Assembly (NCBI GenBank): GCA_024278975.1
Contig: JAJRSD010000016.1
Span: 1-64,000, forward strand
Direction: 5' to 3'
Origin: Bacteroidota bacterium
GTDB lineage: Bacteria > Bacteroidota > Bacteroidia > Bacteroidales > Prolixibacteraceae
Length of the DNA: 64,000 nt
The notes under the pieces are model-generated. The model was not told the origin of the DNA. It ran no database searches and was given only the letters and a program-made list of their open reading frames with translations. Both the position numbers and the translations under genes were made by a program. This document shows, one piece after another, positions 8,585 to 19,045 of this stretch. The stretch's first letter is position 1. Each line of letters begins with the position of its first letter.

Positions 8585-11500
8585 CACACAGCACCCTCCA
8601 CAATTTTAATTTCATCTTCTGTTAAGCCATAAAGCTCATAAACCATTTGGTCTATCTCTTTATCAGTCTTTTCTATTTCGGCTTTTAAGGTTTGGGCTTC
8701 GGCTTTTTTCTCTTCAAAAAGCTCCATCCATTCCATTTCGTCTTTCTTAGTCAGTTTTTCGCCACTTGCTTTTTTTATTGCTTTATTTAGCTCTTTTATA
8801 AAGTCTGCAAATTCTAATTCGTGCCAATTTTGTAGTTTTTTGCTTAGCTTTTCTATGCTGTATTGTGATTGTAGGTATTTTGTAAATTTACCTAATATTG
8901 ATTGCATTTGAGTTTTATTTTTCAACATTAGGTCAGTAAAATATTCAAATTTTTCATTATCAATATCCTTAAAGTTTGGTATAGAAAAAGGTTCTAATAC
9001 TTTCCTTTTTACACCTATATAACCACCTCTGAGAATGTTTCCTGTATTTGATAAATAAAACCAAAAAAGAGAGCTATTGATTATTGGAAGTATTGATTTG
9101 TAGGTGTAATTAGTATCTTCTTTTAAAAGTAAAGTATGACATTTGCTATTATGGTAAAAATTATTTTCATCATAAGTCATACTGCCTCCAAAACAAACTT
9201 CTGGTGTAATAATCTTAGGCTGTTCTAATACTGATATAGCTTGGTTTCTACTGTATTGATACCAATGTTTGTTATTATACTTTCCTTTTTCTCGTTCTCT
9301 TAATATATTCTCATATACTTTTAAGTATTCAAGTGTATTTGGATATTTAGCTTCAATAATTTCAGGTTCTATCAATTCAGCTTTTCCATTAATTAATTGG
9401 TATGGAAATATTAACCATTCATTATTTTCTAAATGGCGAAATTTATTTACATCTTCTCCCCTTAAATGAGGTTTAAGGATGCCTTTTTCTATTTTATGAA
9501 TATTTCCATTCTCATCTGTAATATTTAAAAAGTTACCATCTATATTGCCTTTAATACAAAATACAGCGTCTTTCCCAGTTATAATGCCTTGAACAAATCT
9601 TGAAAAAATATCTTTTAGTTTTAATGGTTGAAATTGTATTTTTGTAAGAATATCACCAATTATTTTATCTGTTAATATCCATTGTTCACTATTTAACAAC
9701 GAATACGGTACTTTGCTAAATAAGTTAATATCAAATAATTGCGATGGCTTTAAATGTTTAAAGTTAATATCTTTTTTTTGTTCTTTTGTTAAGTTAATTA
9801 TGCAAGTATATGTAGAAGCATCATCGAAAACCATTTCTGAACCAAAATGAATTAATTCTGATACAGCCACATTATCAACAAAAAATTGTCTTATACCAAT
9901 GCCAAAATCTGAAATTAAGAATTTATGAGGAAGAATAAATGAAACAATTCCATTTTGGCTTATCAATGAAAATGACTTCTCCAAAAATAATGCGTATATA
10001 TCATAATTTCCCGTTGCAGAATTAAATGTTCTTTCGTAAAATACTGTTTGTTCAAAATAATGCTCTTTTAAACTCTGCATTCTCACATAAGGTGGATTAC
10101 CAATAACAACATCAAAGCCACCATTATATTCGGTACGGAATGCCTGTTCTTTGGTGCATAGAAATTCTTTTTTTAGTTTTTCTATTTCGCTACTTTTAGG
10201 AAGTTCGTGCTTTACACGGTTATTTCGGATATATTCTATTGCATTATTTAGGTAGTTTTCGTCTTTTATTTCGGATTTTCCGAACTTTTGCGTCCAGAGA
10301 GAATTATATTTTTTCTTTTCTTTTTTCGCATCGGTATCGGTACCGGACAAGGGGACATGTACCCTTGTTGTGCTAGTAGCACTCGTAGCAGTAGAAGGTA
10401 TCGTTATTCCTTTTTCGATATTATATTTCCTGCTACTTACAGCTTTTAGCTTTCCTACTATTCTATCTCTATCTTCTTCATCACATACCAGTAGTAGATG
10501 CATATGGTCGCCGCATATATTATACTCGATTATGTCAATGGGATATATCCCATTATTATCAAACTTGCTTTCTTTTACTATTTTGGCAATAGTTTCAGTT
10601 ATTATTATTTCATCTTTTTCATCTAACCATATAGCTTCACCTTTTTTTACATAATTATCATACATTCGTTGCGAATATCTCGAATTATGTGTTGCTGTGG
10701 TTATATGCCACGCTTTCTTCGTTTTTTTTGTGAAAATATGCGGAAATTCTTCTTGCCAATTAAAAACTTTATCTCCAGCAACTTTTGGGTCGTCAATTAA
10801 TGAGTTTCCACATTTTATATTGTCGTTTAATGTATTCAGCTTTCTACGTGGTTGGGCGGTGCGTAACCATAGCGAAAGTTTTGCAATTTCAACACTCTCT
10901 TCGTTTAAATCAACCCCAAAAATATTGTTTTCTAAAATAGTATTTTCTATGTTTTGAAAAACTATTCCGCCACCAAAAAGCGAAGTTTCCAACTCGTCAA
11001 TGTAAGTATGTTCTTTTATAAGAAAATCTAATGCTTGATTTAAAAAAGCACCAGAGCCACAGGCAGGGTCCAGAATTGTAAGGGTTAAAAGCCAATTGCG
11101 GTAATCGTCAAGTTTAGTTTTTAGAGCTTTTAATATCTCCTTTTTTCGTCCTTTTCGGCTTTTATGATATTCGGCTTCTGTTATTTCAAGTTCTTGCTTT
11201 TTTTCTTTACAAAGTTTACCAATTGTATTATCTACAATGTATTTGGTAATATACTTTGGTGTATAAAAAACACCGTCTTTTTTTCGTTTTGTTTTTTGCT
11301 TGTCAAATTCTGTCCCCTCAATTTCGGCATTTACGCTTTCAATTTCGTTTAGCGAGTTTTCAAAAATGTGCCCAAGAATATTTACACCTACTTGGCTTTC
11401 AAAATCGTAATCGGAAAGTGTTTTTGTATGTTTGTAAAGTACTTGGTTGTCAAGTATTAAACTGTCAAGAATAGGGTCAGGCTTAAACAAACCACCGTTA

Positions 11501-12447
11501 TATGCAAAAATTTCAGCTTTTTTATTAGTTCCTTTACGACCTTTGTCAAGGTATTTAAAATAGAGTTTAAATCTATCGTATAAAGGAATATCTGTGTCTA
11601 AGTCATTGAGTTTATCCCAATCTTTTAATATTCTAAGCGTTGAATTTGGCGGTAATAAGCCTTTGTCTTCTGCGAAAAAGATAAACAGAAAACGGTCAAT
11701 CAATTTTTGAGATTTCTTGAAGAGTGCAAGTTTTATATTCTTTGTTGCTCTGTCTTTATCTTCTTTTTGTAGTTCGTTTCTAAATATTTCGTTATTAAGA
11801 TTTTGTTTTACCAAATCTCTAAAAAGTTCTCTTTTAAATTGCGAATAATCTGAATAAAACTTTTTAGTGATACTTTCTTCTGCTACAACACTATCGGTTT
11901 TTATTTTTAGAGGAACATTGTTTAGTATATTTTCTTTGTGCAGACATAAATACAGTAATTCAAATTGTTCTTCGTTCAGAGTAAATAAATTAAACTCTTC
12001 AAAATCTACTGCATTATTTATGTAAAACCTAAGTTTCTCAAAATTAGAGGTAATCACATAAACACAAGCACTTTGATTTACTTTGTAGTCAAATGCTTGT
12101 TGCCTTATTCTTTCAAGGTCTTTTGTTTTGGTGCTTTTCAGTTCGATTACAGCTAACGCTTTACCATCTTTCAGTATTGCACCGTCTGCTTTTTTTGCTC
12201 CTTTTTCGTTTTTTAATTCTGTCGTAAGGTTAAATTGTGGTTTGGGATTTAAAGTATAATCAAACACTTTCACAAAAAGTTCACGCAAAAATCCTTCTTG
12301 AAATTGTTCTTCTTTACTTTCTCGAATGTTTTCTTGTATTTCAGGATTGTGAAAGTATTCAGCATATTTTTTAAACGCCTTGTCAACTTCTTTTGTGTTT
12401 TGAAGTTTCAAGTATTTTTTTAAAACAGATGTCTGAAATAATCCCAT
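8584..12447 (-). CDS. Type IIG restriction-modification enzyme (Eco57I-like) with embedded HUH/Y1 transposase-like domain
   Basis: This 1287-residue single-chain enzyme should both cut and methylate DNA. The N-terminal PD-(D/E)XK nuclease has D88 and E102-L-K104. A helical linker leads to the methyltransferase: SAM motif I DPACGSGAF (460-468), GVDLNEESVEIAKLSLW (511-527) and catalytic NPPYVRM (784-790). The C-terminal third (about 870-1230) is the target-recognition and helical region, ending in coiled coil. Unusually, about residues 580-770, just before NPPY, contain a RAYT/IS200-like insertion: HITTATHNSR, HUH motif H648-M-H650, then WTQKF...DENY and EYIRNNRVKH with candidate catalytic Y739. 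The linker between HUH and tyrosine is low-complexity (residues 684-713) and encoded by palindromic DNA. The stop overlaps the start of a decayed RhuM gene. Confidence 0.93.
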   Translation of the reverse strand: MGLFQTSVLKKYLKLQNTKEVDKAFKKYAEYFHNPEIQENIRESKEEQFQEGFLRELFVKVFDYTLNPKPQFNLTTELKNEKGAKKADGAILKDGKALAVIELKSTKTKDLERIRQQAFDYKVNQSACVYVITSNFEKLRFYINNAVDFEEFNLFTLNEEQFELLYLCLHKENILNNVPLKIKTDSVVAEESITKKFYSDYSQFKRELFRDLVKQNLNNEIFRNELQKEDKDRATKNIKLALFKKSQKLIDRFLFIFFAEDKGLLPPNSTLRILKDWDKLNDLDTDIPLYDRFKLYFKYLDKGRKGTNKKAEIFAYNGGLFKPDPILDSLILDNQVLYKHTKTLSDYDFESQVGVNILGHIFENSLNEIESVNAEIEGTEFDKQKTKRKKDGVFYTPKYITKYIVDNTIGKLCKEKKQELEITEAEYHKSRKGRKKEILKALKTKLDDYRNWLLTLTILDPACGSGAFLNQALDFLIKEHTYIDELETSLFGGGIVFQNIENTILENNIFGVDLNEESVEIAKLSLWLRTAQPRRKLNTLNDNIKCGNSLIDDPKVAGDKVFNWQEEFPHIFTKKTKKAWHITTATHNSRYSQRMYDNYVKKGEAIWLDEKDEIIITETIAKIVKESKFDNNGIYPIDIIEYNICGDHMHLLLVCDEEDRDRIVGKLKAVSSRKYNIEKGITIPSTATSATSTTRVHVPLSGTDTDAKKEKKKYNSLWTQKFGKSEIKDENYLNNAIEYIRNNRVKHELPKSSEIEKLKKEFLCTKEQAFRTEYNGGFDVVIGNPPYVRMQSLKEHYFEQTVFYERTFNSATGNYDIYALFLEKSFSLISQNGIVSFILPHKFLISDFGIGIRQFFVDNVAVSELIHFGSEMVFDDASTYTCIINLTKEQKKDINFKHLKPSQLFDINLFSKVPYSLLNSEQWILTDKIIGDILTKIQFQPLKLKDIFSRFVQGIITGKDAVFCIKGNIDGNFLNITDENGNIHKIEKGILKPHLRGEDVNKFRHLENNEWLIFPYQLINGKAELIEPEIIEAKYPNTLEYLKVYENILREREKGKYNNKHWYQYSRNQAISVLEQPKIITPEVCFGGSMTYDENNFYHNSKCHTLLLKEDTNYTYKSILPIINSSLFWFYLSNTGNILRGGYIGVKRKVLEPFSIPNFKDIDNEKFEYFTDLMLKNKTQMQSILGKFTKYLQSQYSIEKLSKKLQNWHELEFADFIKELNKAIKKASGEKLTKKDEMEWMELFEEKKAEAQTLKAEIEKTDKEIDQMVYELYGLTEDEIKIVEGAV
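10347..10368. repeat. REP-like palindrome inside the restriction enzyme gene
   Basis: A 22-bp imperfect palindrome (ACAAGGG, centre ACATGT, then CCCTTGT; one mismatched pair) lies in frame within the HUH-domain linker (about residues 694-701). It is flanked by GGTATCGGTACC-type and GTGCTAGTAGCAC (10370-10382) inverted repeats. The translation is low complexity, so the DNA structure rather than the peptide looks constrained. Confidence 0.7.
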
Positions 12448-12637
12448 ATAATTTATCTAAATTTAATCAATGCATAAATGTATCGTTTTTCTTTGTGGTT
12501 AGGGAAAAATAGCTCTTTTGGTTTTCAACATTGTTTCAACTTTTTTTTCAAATTACCACAAAAACCAAATATTCTATTTGTGCTGTGGGTTTTCTTCTTG
12601 CTTTTTCACTTATTTCATTAAATACTCAGTCGTTCTT

Positions 12638-13681
12638 TTAGCGGATACAATTAATCACTGTAATCCCCAGGTTCTCAAACGAATCCATATTTGCCAATGC
12701 TTTTGGCACCTCTTCCAGCGAAATTGTTTTCCCTAACATTAACCGTGGTTGCACTTTCCCGGTTTTTATCATTTCGAAAACTGCTTCGTAGCGGAACGAC
12801 TGCATTCCATGGCTGCCAATTATTTTCAATTCGTAAGCCACCACTTTGTCCATCGGAATTTTAGGATGTTGATGATCGCCGGTAGTCAGCCCCACCTGAA
12901 TGTGCCTCCCCCGTTTCCGCAAACAGGCGATAGAATTGAAACAGGTCTCCTGACTTCCAAGCGCATCGATGGAAACGTGTACCCCGCGTCCGGTTTTGTC
13001 TATTATTTTTTGAGCGATATTTTCAACAAAGTTTGCATTAATTGTAATAATTGCACCCATTTTTTTTGCCAGCTTAAGCTTTTTATCGTCAATATCGATG
13101 GCAATTACATTGGCTCCCGCCCCTGCCGCGATGTTTATTGCCGACAGCCCCACTCCGCCACAACCATGCACTGCCACCCACTCGCCGGCAGAAACTTTTC
13201 CCTGATCGATTACCGCGCGAAAGGAAGTGATAAAACGACAGCCAAGGCTGGCAGCAGTAACAAAATCAATTTCATCGGGCAGGCGAACTAAATTCACATC
13301 GGCATATTTTATCTCCACAAATTCGGCAAACGAACCCCATGCGGTAAAACCCGGCTGAAACTGGTGGTCGCAAATTTGGTGGTTTCCAGAATTACATTCT
13401 GTACAATGCCCGCAACCGCTCACAAAAGGCACGGTAACGCGGTTGCCAACCGTAAAGTTTTTTATACCTGAGCCTATTTCTGAAATCTCTCCTGCGAGTT
13501 CGTGCCCCGGAACGTGGGGTAAAACAATATCGGGATCGTGGCCCATCCAACCGTGCCAGTCGCTGCGGCAAAGACCGGTAGCACCAACTTTTACAATCAC
13601 ACTATCATCTGAAACAGTAGGGTTTACAACTTCTCGTACATCAATCGATCCCTGGAATTTTTCGTAATAAACTGCTTTCAT
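12638..13681 (-). CDS. Zinc-dependent medium-chain alcohol dehydrogenase
   Basis: The product is 347 residues of the GroES-like MDR family. Catalytic-zinc ligands are C38 ([10 protein letters not shown]) and H60-E61 (VPGHELAG). The structural-zinc lobe uses C90, C93, C96 and C104 (GCGHCTEC...QIC). The Rossmann nucleotide-binding turn is GCGGVGLS, and IAIDID is a likely NAD-selecting strand end. It would oxidise an alcohol or reduce an aldehyde with NAD(H) in the cytoplasm; the substrate is unknown. The gene stands alone, upstream of and divergent from the cellobiose phosphorylase gene. Confidence 0.93.
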   Translation of the reverse strand: MKAVYYEKFQGSIDVREVVNPTVSDDSVIVKVGATGLCRSDWHGWMGHDPDIVLPHVPGHELAGEISEIGSGIKNFTVGNRVTVPFVSGCGHCTECNSGNHQICDHQFQPGFTAWGSFAEFVEIKYADVNLVRLPDEIDFVTAASLGCRFITSFRAVIDQGKVSAGEWVAVHGCGGVGLSAINIAAGAGANVIAIDIDDKKLKLAKKMGAIITINANFVENIAQKIIDKTGRGVHVSIDALGSQETCFNSIACLRKRGRHIQVGLTTGDHQHPKIPMDKVVAYELKIIGSHGMQSFRYEAVFEMIKTGKVQPRLMLGKTISLEEVPKALANMDSFENLGITVINCIR

Positions 13682-13756
13682 AAAAACGAATTTTTTATCC
13701 TGTGAGTATTCATATTTTAATGGTTCAGTAAAGTAAGCTTTTATTTTTTAAACCTA

Positions 13757-13815
13757 TTGTTATGGCACAAAACAACTTCGTCAATTCCAGTCATATTACA
13801 TCTTTATAATCCCCT
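13757..13815 (+). repeat. Partial, degenerate copy 2 of the MITE-like element
   Basis: It matches the right third of the element at 1-147 (core AACTTCGTCAATTCCAGTCA, then a diverged terminal repeat). It lies between the divergent dehydrogenase and GH94 genes. Confidence 0.7.
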
Positions 13816-13860
13816 GGTGCAGAGCACCAAAATATTTGTACCAAATACACTCAATATCTT

Positions 13861-13891
13861 TTTGTTTAAATAACAATAAGATTTATATTTG
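13861..13891 (+). promoter_or_regulatory. Bacteroidota-type promoter for GH94 gene
   Basis: TTTG at 13861-13864, a 19-base spacer, and TATATTTG at 13884-13891 form a perfect TTTG-N19-TANNTTTG match. The GH94 ATG follows 28 bases downstream. Confidence 0.8.
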
Positions 13892-13918
13892 CACAAAAAT
13901 TTAACAAAACCAGAATTT

Positions 13919-16350
13919 ATGAAGTTTGGATATTTCGATGATAATAACAGAGAGTACGTAATTACAAACCCTAAAACTCCGTGGCCATGGATTAATTATC
14001 TTGGCAACGACGATTTTTTTAGTCTGATTTCGAATACTGCCGGAGGATATAGTTTTTTTAAAGATGCCCGCTACCGGAGAATTACAAGGTTCAGATACAA
14101 CAATGTGCCTATTGACGACAACGGTAAATATTTCTATATAAAAGAAAACGACACAATTTGGTCGCCGGGATGGAAGCCGGTAAAAACAGAGTTAGACAGA
14201 TACGAATGCCGGCATGGATTGGGTTATACAAAAATCTCGGGTACAAAAAACAGACTGAGTGCTGAGATAACTTACTTTGTTCCGCTTGGTAAATCGGCAG
14301 AAATTCATTCGGTTAAACTAAAAAACCAGTCATCGAAATCTAAGAGGTTTAAACTTTTCTCTTTTGTTGAATGGAATTTATGGAATGCGCTGGACGACAT
14401 GACAAATTTCCAGCGTAACTATAATATTGGCGAAGTTGAACTCGATGGCTCAACAATTTACCATAAAACAGAATACCGCGAGCGTCGCAATCATTACGCA
14501 TTCTATTCTGTAAATTCTAAAATTGATGGATTCGACACCGACCGCGAATCGTTTGTTGGATTATATAATTCGTATGCCGACCCCGATGTTGTAAAAGCCG
14601 GCGAGTCGAAAAACACAGTTGCACATGGCTGGTCGCCAATTGCATCGCACATGCTCGAAATAGAGTTGGCGGCGGGCGAAGAGAAGGAGCTGGTATTTGT
14701 TTTGGGTTATGTTGAAACAGTGACGAGGAGAAATGGGAATCGAAAAAAGTAATTAATAAAACAAAAGCTAAAGAGTTAATTAATCAGTTCAACAGCGCTG
14801 AAAAGGTAAATTCAGAACTTCGGAAACTTGACGATTACTGGACCGGTTTACTATCGAATTATCAGCTAAAAAGCCACGACGAGAAGCTGGACAGAATGGT
14901 AAATATCTGGAACCAATATCAAAATATGGTTACATTTAACATGTCGCGTTCTGCCTCTTATTTCGAATCGGGAATTGGCCGTGGAATGGGTTTTCGCGAT
15001 TCGAATCAGGATTTAATTGGTTTTGTTCATCTCATTCCTGAAAAAGCAAAAGAGCGTATTTTAGATTTGGCAGCTACTCAACTTGAGGACGGCGGTGCAT
15101 ATCACCAATATCAGCCGCTTACAAAAAAGGGAAATTCCGATATTGGCGGGAATTTTAACGACGACCCACTTTGGCTAATTCTTTCGACTACACTATATAT
15201 TAAGGAGACCGGCGACTTTTCAATTCTTGCCGAAATGGTCCCGTATGATAACGACGAAAGCAAAGCGCAACCCCTGCTCGACCATTTGAACCGCTCGTTT
15301 TTGCACGTTGTAAATAATTTGGGCCCGCATGGATTACCATTAATTGGTCGTGCCGACTGGAACGACTGCCTAAATTTAAACTGCTTTTCTACCAATCCCG
15401 ACGACTCTTTTCAAACTACTGAAAATAAAACGGGAGGAGTTGCCGAGTCGATGATGATTGCCGGAATGTTTGTTTTATACGGAAATGATTATGCCGGTCT
15501 ACTAAAACAGTTGGGCAGAAATGATGATGCAAAAGGTGTTTTGGTTGAAGTTGAAAAGATGAGCTCGGCAATTGTAAAACATGGATGGGACGGTAAGTGG
15601 TTTTTACGGGCTTATGATTTTTTTGGTAAGAAAATAGGAAGTAACGAAAACGAAGAGGGTAAAATATTTATCGAATCGAATGGATATTGTACCATGGCAA
15701 ATATTGGCAGCGAAAAAGGGTGGCCAAAACTGGCACTCGATTCAGTAAAAAAACATTTAGACAGCGAATTTGGAATTGTACTAAACAATCCGCCTTACAC
15801 GGAATACGATGTCAGCAAAGGCGAGATAACAAGTTACCCTGAAGGTTATAAAGAGAATGCGGGAATTTTTTGCCACGATAATCCGTGGATAATGATTGGC
15901 GAAACAGTTGCCGGAAATGGCGACCGCGCATTCGATTATTACAGTAAAATTTCGCCTTCGCATTTAGAAGAAATCAGCGATTTACACCGAACGGAACCTT
16001 ATGTTTATTCGCAAATGATTGCCGGAAAAGATGCATGGAAACCGGGCGAAGCTAAAAACTCGTGGTTAACCGGAACGGCAGCATGGAACTTTTTTGCCAT
16101 TTCGCAACATATTCTGGGTATTCAGCCAGAATACGATGGGTTGGTTATAAATCCGTGTATTCCCAAAGATTGGAAAGGATTTAAAGTTATCAGAAAATTC
16201 AGAGGAACAACCTTTAATATTGAGGTTCAAAATCCTAAAAATATTTCGAAAGGTGTGAAAGAACTTATTGTTGACGGAGCTCTTATTCAGGGAAATAAAA
16301 TTCCTGTTCAAATTAAAGATATTTGCGAAGTTGTAGTTGTTTTGGTGTAA
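13919..16350 (+). CDS. Cellobiose phosphorylase (GH94), interrupted by one frameshift
   Basis: The gene encodes a GH94 enzyme that phosphorolyses cellobiose to glucose-1-phosphate and glucose in the cytoplasm. The first part (13919-14752) begins [18 protein letters not shown], typical of the family. The second (longest open part 14896-16350) carries the catalytic-acid region [12 protein letters not shown] and the family motif [11 protein letters not shown]. Adding one A in the AAA at 14715-14717 restores a single frame of about 810 residues, the usual size, through [19 protein letters not shown] at 13889 would open the frame earlier, but it falls in the promoter. The indel is either a sequencing error or a very recent inactivation, since the rest is intact. 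Confidence 0.9.
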
Positions 16351-16434
16351 ATATCTTATTCAAAAATATCAACCATTCACAATTTATTTCTTAATAAGAA
16401 GTTGAATATAAAACTGTTTGTTAGTTTTGTGCCG

Positions 16435-18843
16435 ATGAAAAAAAATCTCACCTTTTTATTATTTTTTATGGCTGCCAGCATCACTCTGTTTGGACAGCGA
16501 AATAATGCTACTTTAAAAGGAATTATTAAAGACTCCGATGGAACACCTCTTGACATGGTTAACATTGCAATAAAAGAGTTTCCGCTGGGAACCAGCTCAA
16601 ACAGGAGAGGCGAATTTATTCTACGTATCCCTGCTAAAAGAAACATTATTATCGTTTATTCATCGCTTGGATTTGCACCTGTTTTAGACACAGTTTTTGC
16701 TGACAACGAAGAAAATATTTTCAGGAATATTATTCTGCAAACCACCAATATGCAACTCGATGAGGTTGTTGTTACCAACCAGAGAATTGGCGATGGTATT
16801 ACCAGAATTGACGCAAAAATGCTGGATATTTTGCCAAATGCAGGCTCGGGTGCGGTGGAAACAATGCTTAAAACTCTCCCGGGAGTTTCGAGCAATAACG
16901 AATTGAGTTCGCAATATTCGGTACGAGGTGGAAATTTTGATGAGAACTTAGTTTATGTAAATGACATTGAGATTTACCGTCCGTTTTTAATTCGTTCCGG
17001 TCAGCAAGAAGGTTTAAGTTTTATAAATAGCGACATGGTTTCTACCATCGACTTTTCTGCTGGTGGTTTCGATGCTAAATATGGAGATAAAATGTCTTCG
17101 GTACTGGATATTAAATATCGTAAACCAAGCGATTTCAGGGGCTCAGCTTCGGTTAGTTTATTGGGTGCAAGTGCTCATTTTGAGGATGTTGCACTAAAAG
17201 GAAAACTGTCACACATTTCGGGAATTCGATATAAAACCAACCAATATTTATTGGGTAGTTTAGATACGCAAGGCGAATACAGTCCTAAGTTTTTAGATTT
17301 TCAGACTTATATAACTTATCGGTTTTCCGAGAAATTAGACATTTCGTTTTTGGGAAATGTTGCTCAAAATCAATATAATTTTGTTCCGCAAACACGGCAA
17401 ACAACTTTCGGAACCTGGGATGCTCCACTGAATACAACAATTTACTTTGCTGGTCAGGAAGTTGATGATTTTCAAACTTATACCGGAGCACTTTCGGCAA
17501 ACTACCACCCAAACAGAAACCTAAATCTAAAATTTATTGCATCAGCATATTATGCTACCGAAAGAGAAACTTACGATATTGAAGGGCAGTATTATCTTAA
17601 TCAATTGGAAAGAAATATGGCATCGGAAGAGTTTGGCGACAGTGTTTTAAACCTCGGTGTTGGCTCGTTCTTAAATCATGCACGCAATAACTTAAATGCG
17701 ATGGTTTACAGTTTTTCTCATAAAGGGGCATACAATTCCGAGAATCATTTAATAAATTGGGGAGTAAAAATTCAGCACGAAGAGATTGAAGACCAAATTA
17801 ACGAGTGGATTTTCCGCGATTCTACAGGATATTCTATCCCTTATTCCGATTCGGAAGTTGGTTTATATTACACGTTAAACAGTAAAAGTAAAATAAGCTC
17901 CAATCGTTTTACCGGTTTTATTCAGGATGTGTGGAACGCACCGGTTAGTAGTGGAAATTTATACTTAACAGGAGGAATTCGATTTAATTACTGGGATTTT
18001 AACAATGAATTATTAATTAGTCCGCGAGCCACAGTAAGTTATTATCCCGATTGGGAAAGCAAAATATCGTTTCGTTTATCTGCCGGAATGTACCATCAAT
18101 CGCCATTTTTTAAAGAGCTGAAATTTACCGACGGAACAATTGATTACAATACAAAAGCTCAACGATCGTATCAGATTGTAGCCGGAACCGATTTGATTTT
18201 TACTGCCTGGGATCGCCCATTCAGAGTTACTTCGGAGGCGTATTATAAATATATGAACCGACTGATTCCATACCAAATAGATAATGTTCGGATTCGTTAC
18301 TTACCAGAGCAGGAAGCGGTTGGTTATGCAACCGGAATTGATATGAAAGTGAATGGCGAATTTGTTAGCGGTGTGCAGTCGTGGGTGAGTTTATCGTTTA
18401 TGCAAACAAAGGAAGATATTATTGACGACGGACATGGTTTTATTCCGCGCCCCACCGACCAACTTGTAAATTTCAGTATGTTTTTTCAGGATTACCTGCC
18501 CGGAAACCCAACTTACCGAATGCAACTCTCCGCATTCTACGGGTCACGTTTACCAACCGGGCCACCAAACTCCGAGCGTTATCAGGATGTTTTCAGAATG
18601 CCAGCCTACCGGCGAATCGACCTCGGTTTTTCGAAAGTTTTCATAAGTGCTGCAAATCCTGTAAACCGCAACTTGTTACGTCATATTAACGACATGATTT
18701 TAAGCCTCGAAGTTTTTAACCTGCTAAACATCAATAATACAATTTCATATTTCTGGGTGTCGAGTATTTATGGCGATCAGTTTGCCGTTCCAAATTACCT
18801 TACCGGACGACGATTTAATTTGAAGTTAACTTTGAAGTTTTAG
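16435..18843 (+). CDS. TonB-dependent outer-membrane receptor with carboxypeptidase-D-like N-domain
   Basis: The product is 802 residues. It has a signal peptide (MKKNLTFLLFFMAASITLFG), a CarboxypepD_reg-like domain (about 22-100: LKGIIKDSDGTPLDMVNIAI), a plug domain (about 110-215: SSQYSVRGGNFDENLVYVND) and a long 22-strand-type beta-barrel ending in an aromatic-rich strand (FNLKLTLKF). It would import a ligand using TonB energy. No SusD partner follows, so it is not a classical SusC; the ligand is unknown. I chose the ATG at 16435 over the TTG at 16402 because it begins the signal peptide. A TAGTTTTG at 16422-16429, if a real -7 element, would make the transcript nearly leaderless. Confidence 0.92.
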   Translation: MKKNLTFLLFFMAASITLFGQRNNATLKGIIKDSDGTPLDMVNIAIKEFPLGTSSNRRGEFILRIPAKRNIIIVYSSLGFAPVLDTVFADNEENIFRNIILQTTNMQLDEVVVTNQRIGDGITRIDAKMLDILPNAGSGAVETMLKTLPGVSSNNELSSQYSVRGGNFDENLVYVNDIEIYRPFLIRSGQQEGLSFINSDMVSTIDFSAGGFDAKYGDKMSSVLDIKYRKPSDFRGSASVSLLGASAHFEDVALKGKLSHISGIRYKTNQYLLGSLDTQGEYSPKFLDFQTYITYRFSEKLDISFLGNVAQNQYNFVPQTRQTTFGTWDAPLNTTIYFAGQEVDDFQTYTGALSANYHPNRNLNLKFIASAYYATERETYDIEGQYYLNQLERNMASEEFGDSVLNLGVGSFLNHARNNLNAMVYSFSHKGAYNSENHLINWGVKIQHEEIEDQINEWIFRDSTGYSIPYSDSEVGLYYTLNSKSKISSNRFTGFIQDVWNAPVSSGNLYLTGGIRFNYWDFNNELLISPRATVSYYPDWESKISFRLSAGMYHQSPFFKELKFTDGTIDYNTKAQRSYQIVAGTDLIFTAWDRPFRVTSEAYYKYMNRLIPYQIDNVRIRYLPEQEAVGYATGIDMKVNGEFVSGVQSWVSLSFMQTKEDIIDDGHGFIPRPTDQLVNFSMFFQDYLPGNPTYRMQLSAFYGSRLPTGPPNSERYQDVFRMPAYRRIDLGFSKVFISAANPVNRNLLRHINDMILSLEVFNLLNINNTISYFWVSSIYGDQFAVPNYLTGRRFNLKLTLKF

Positions 18844-19045
18844 ATAGTTTCGCAGATGGTTAAAAGTGCAAATTCAAGTCATACTATAACTAAAAAAGAT
18901 CAACCTGCACACCTCTAAAATATTTCACAAATACAACTTTTTATTCAAAAAACACAATAAAATATTGTTCTTTAATTATAAACATAAACTCATTTGTAAT
19001 TATCGATATTATATTACATTTGCCGAAATTCTAAAATATATTTTT

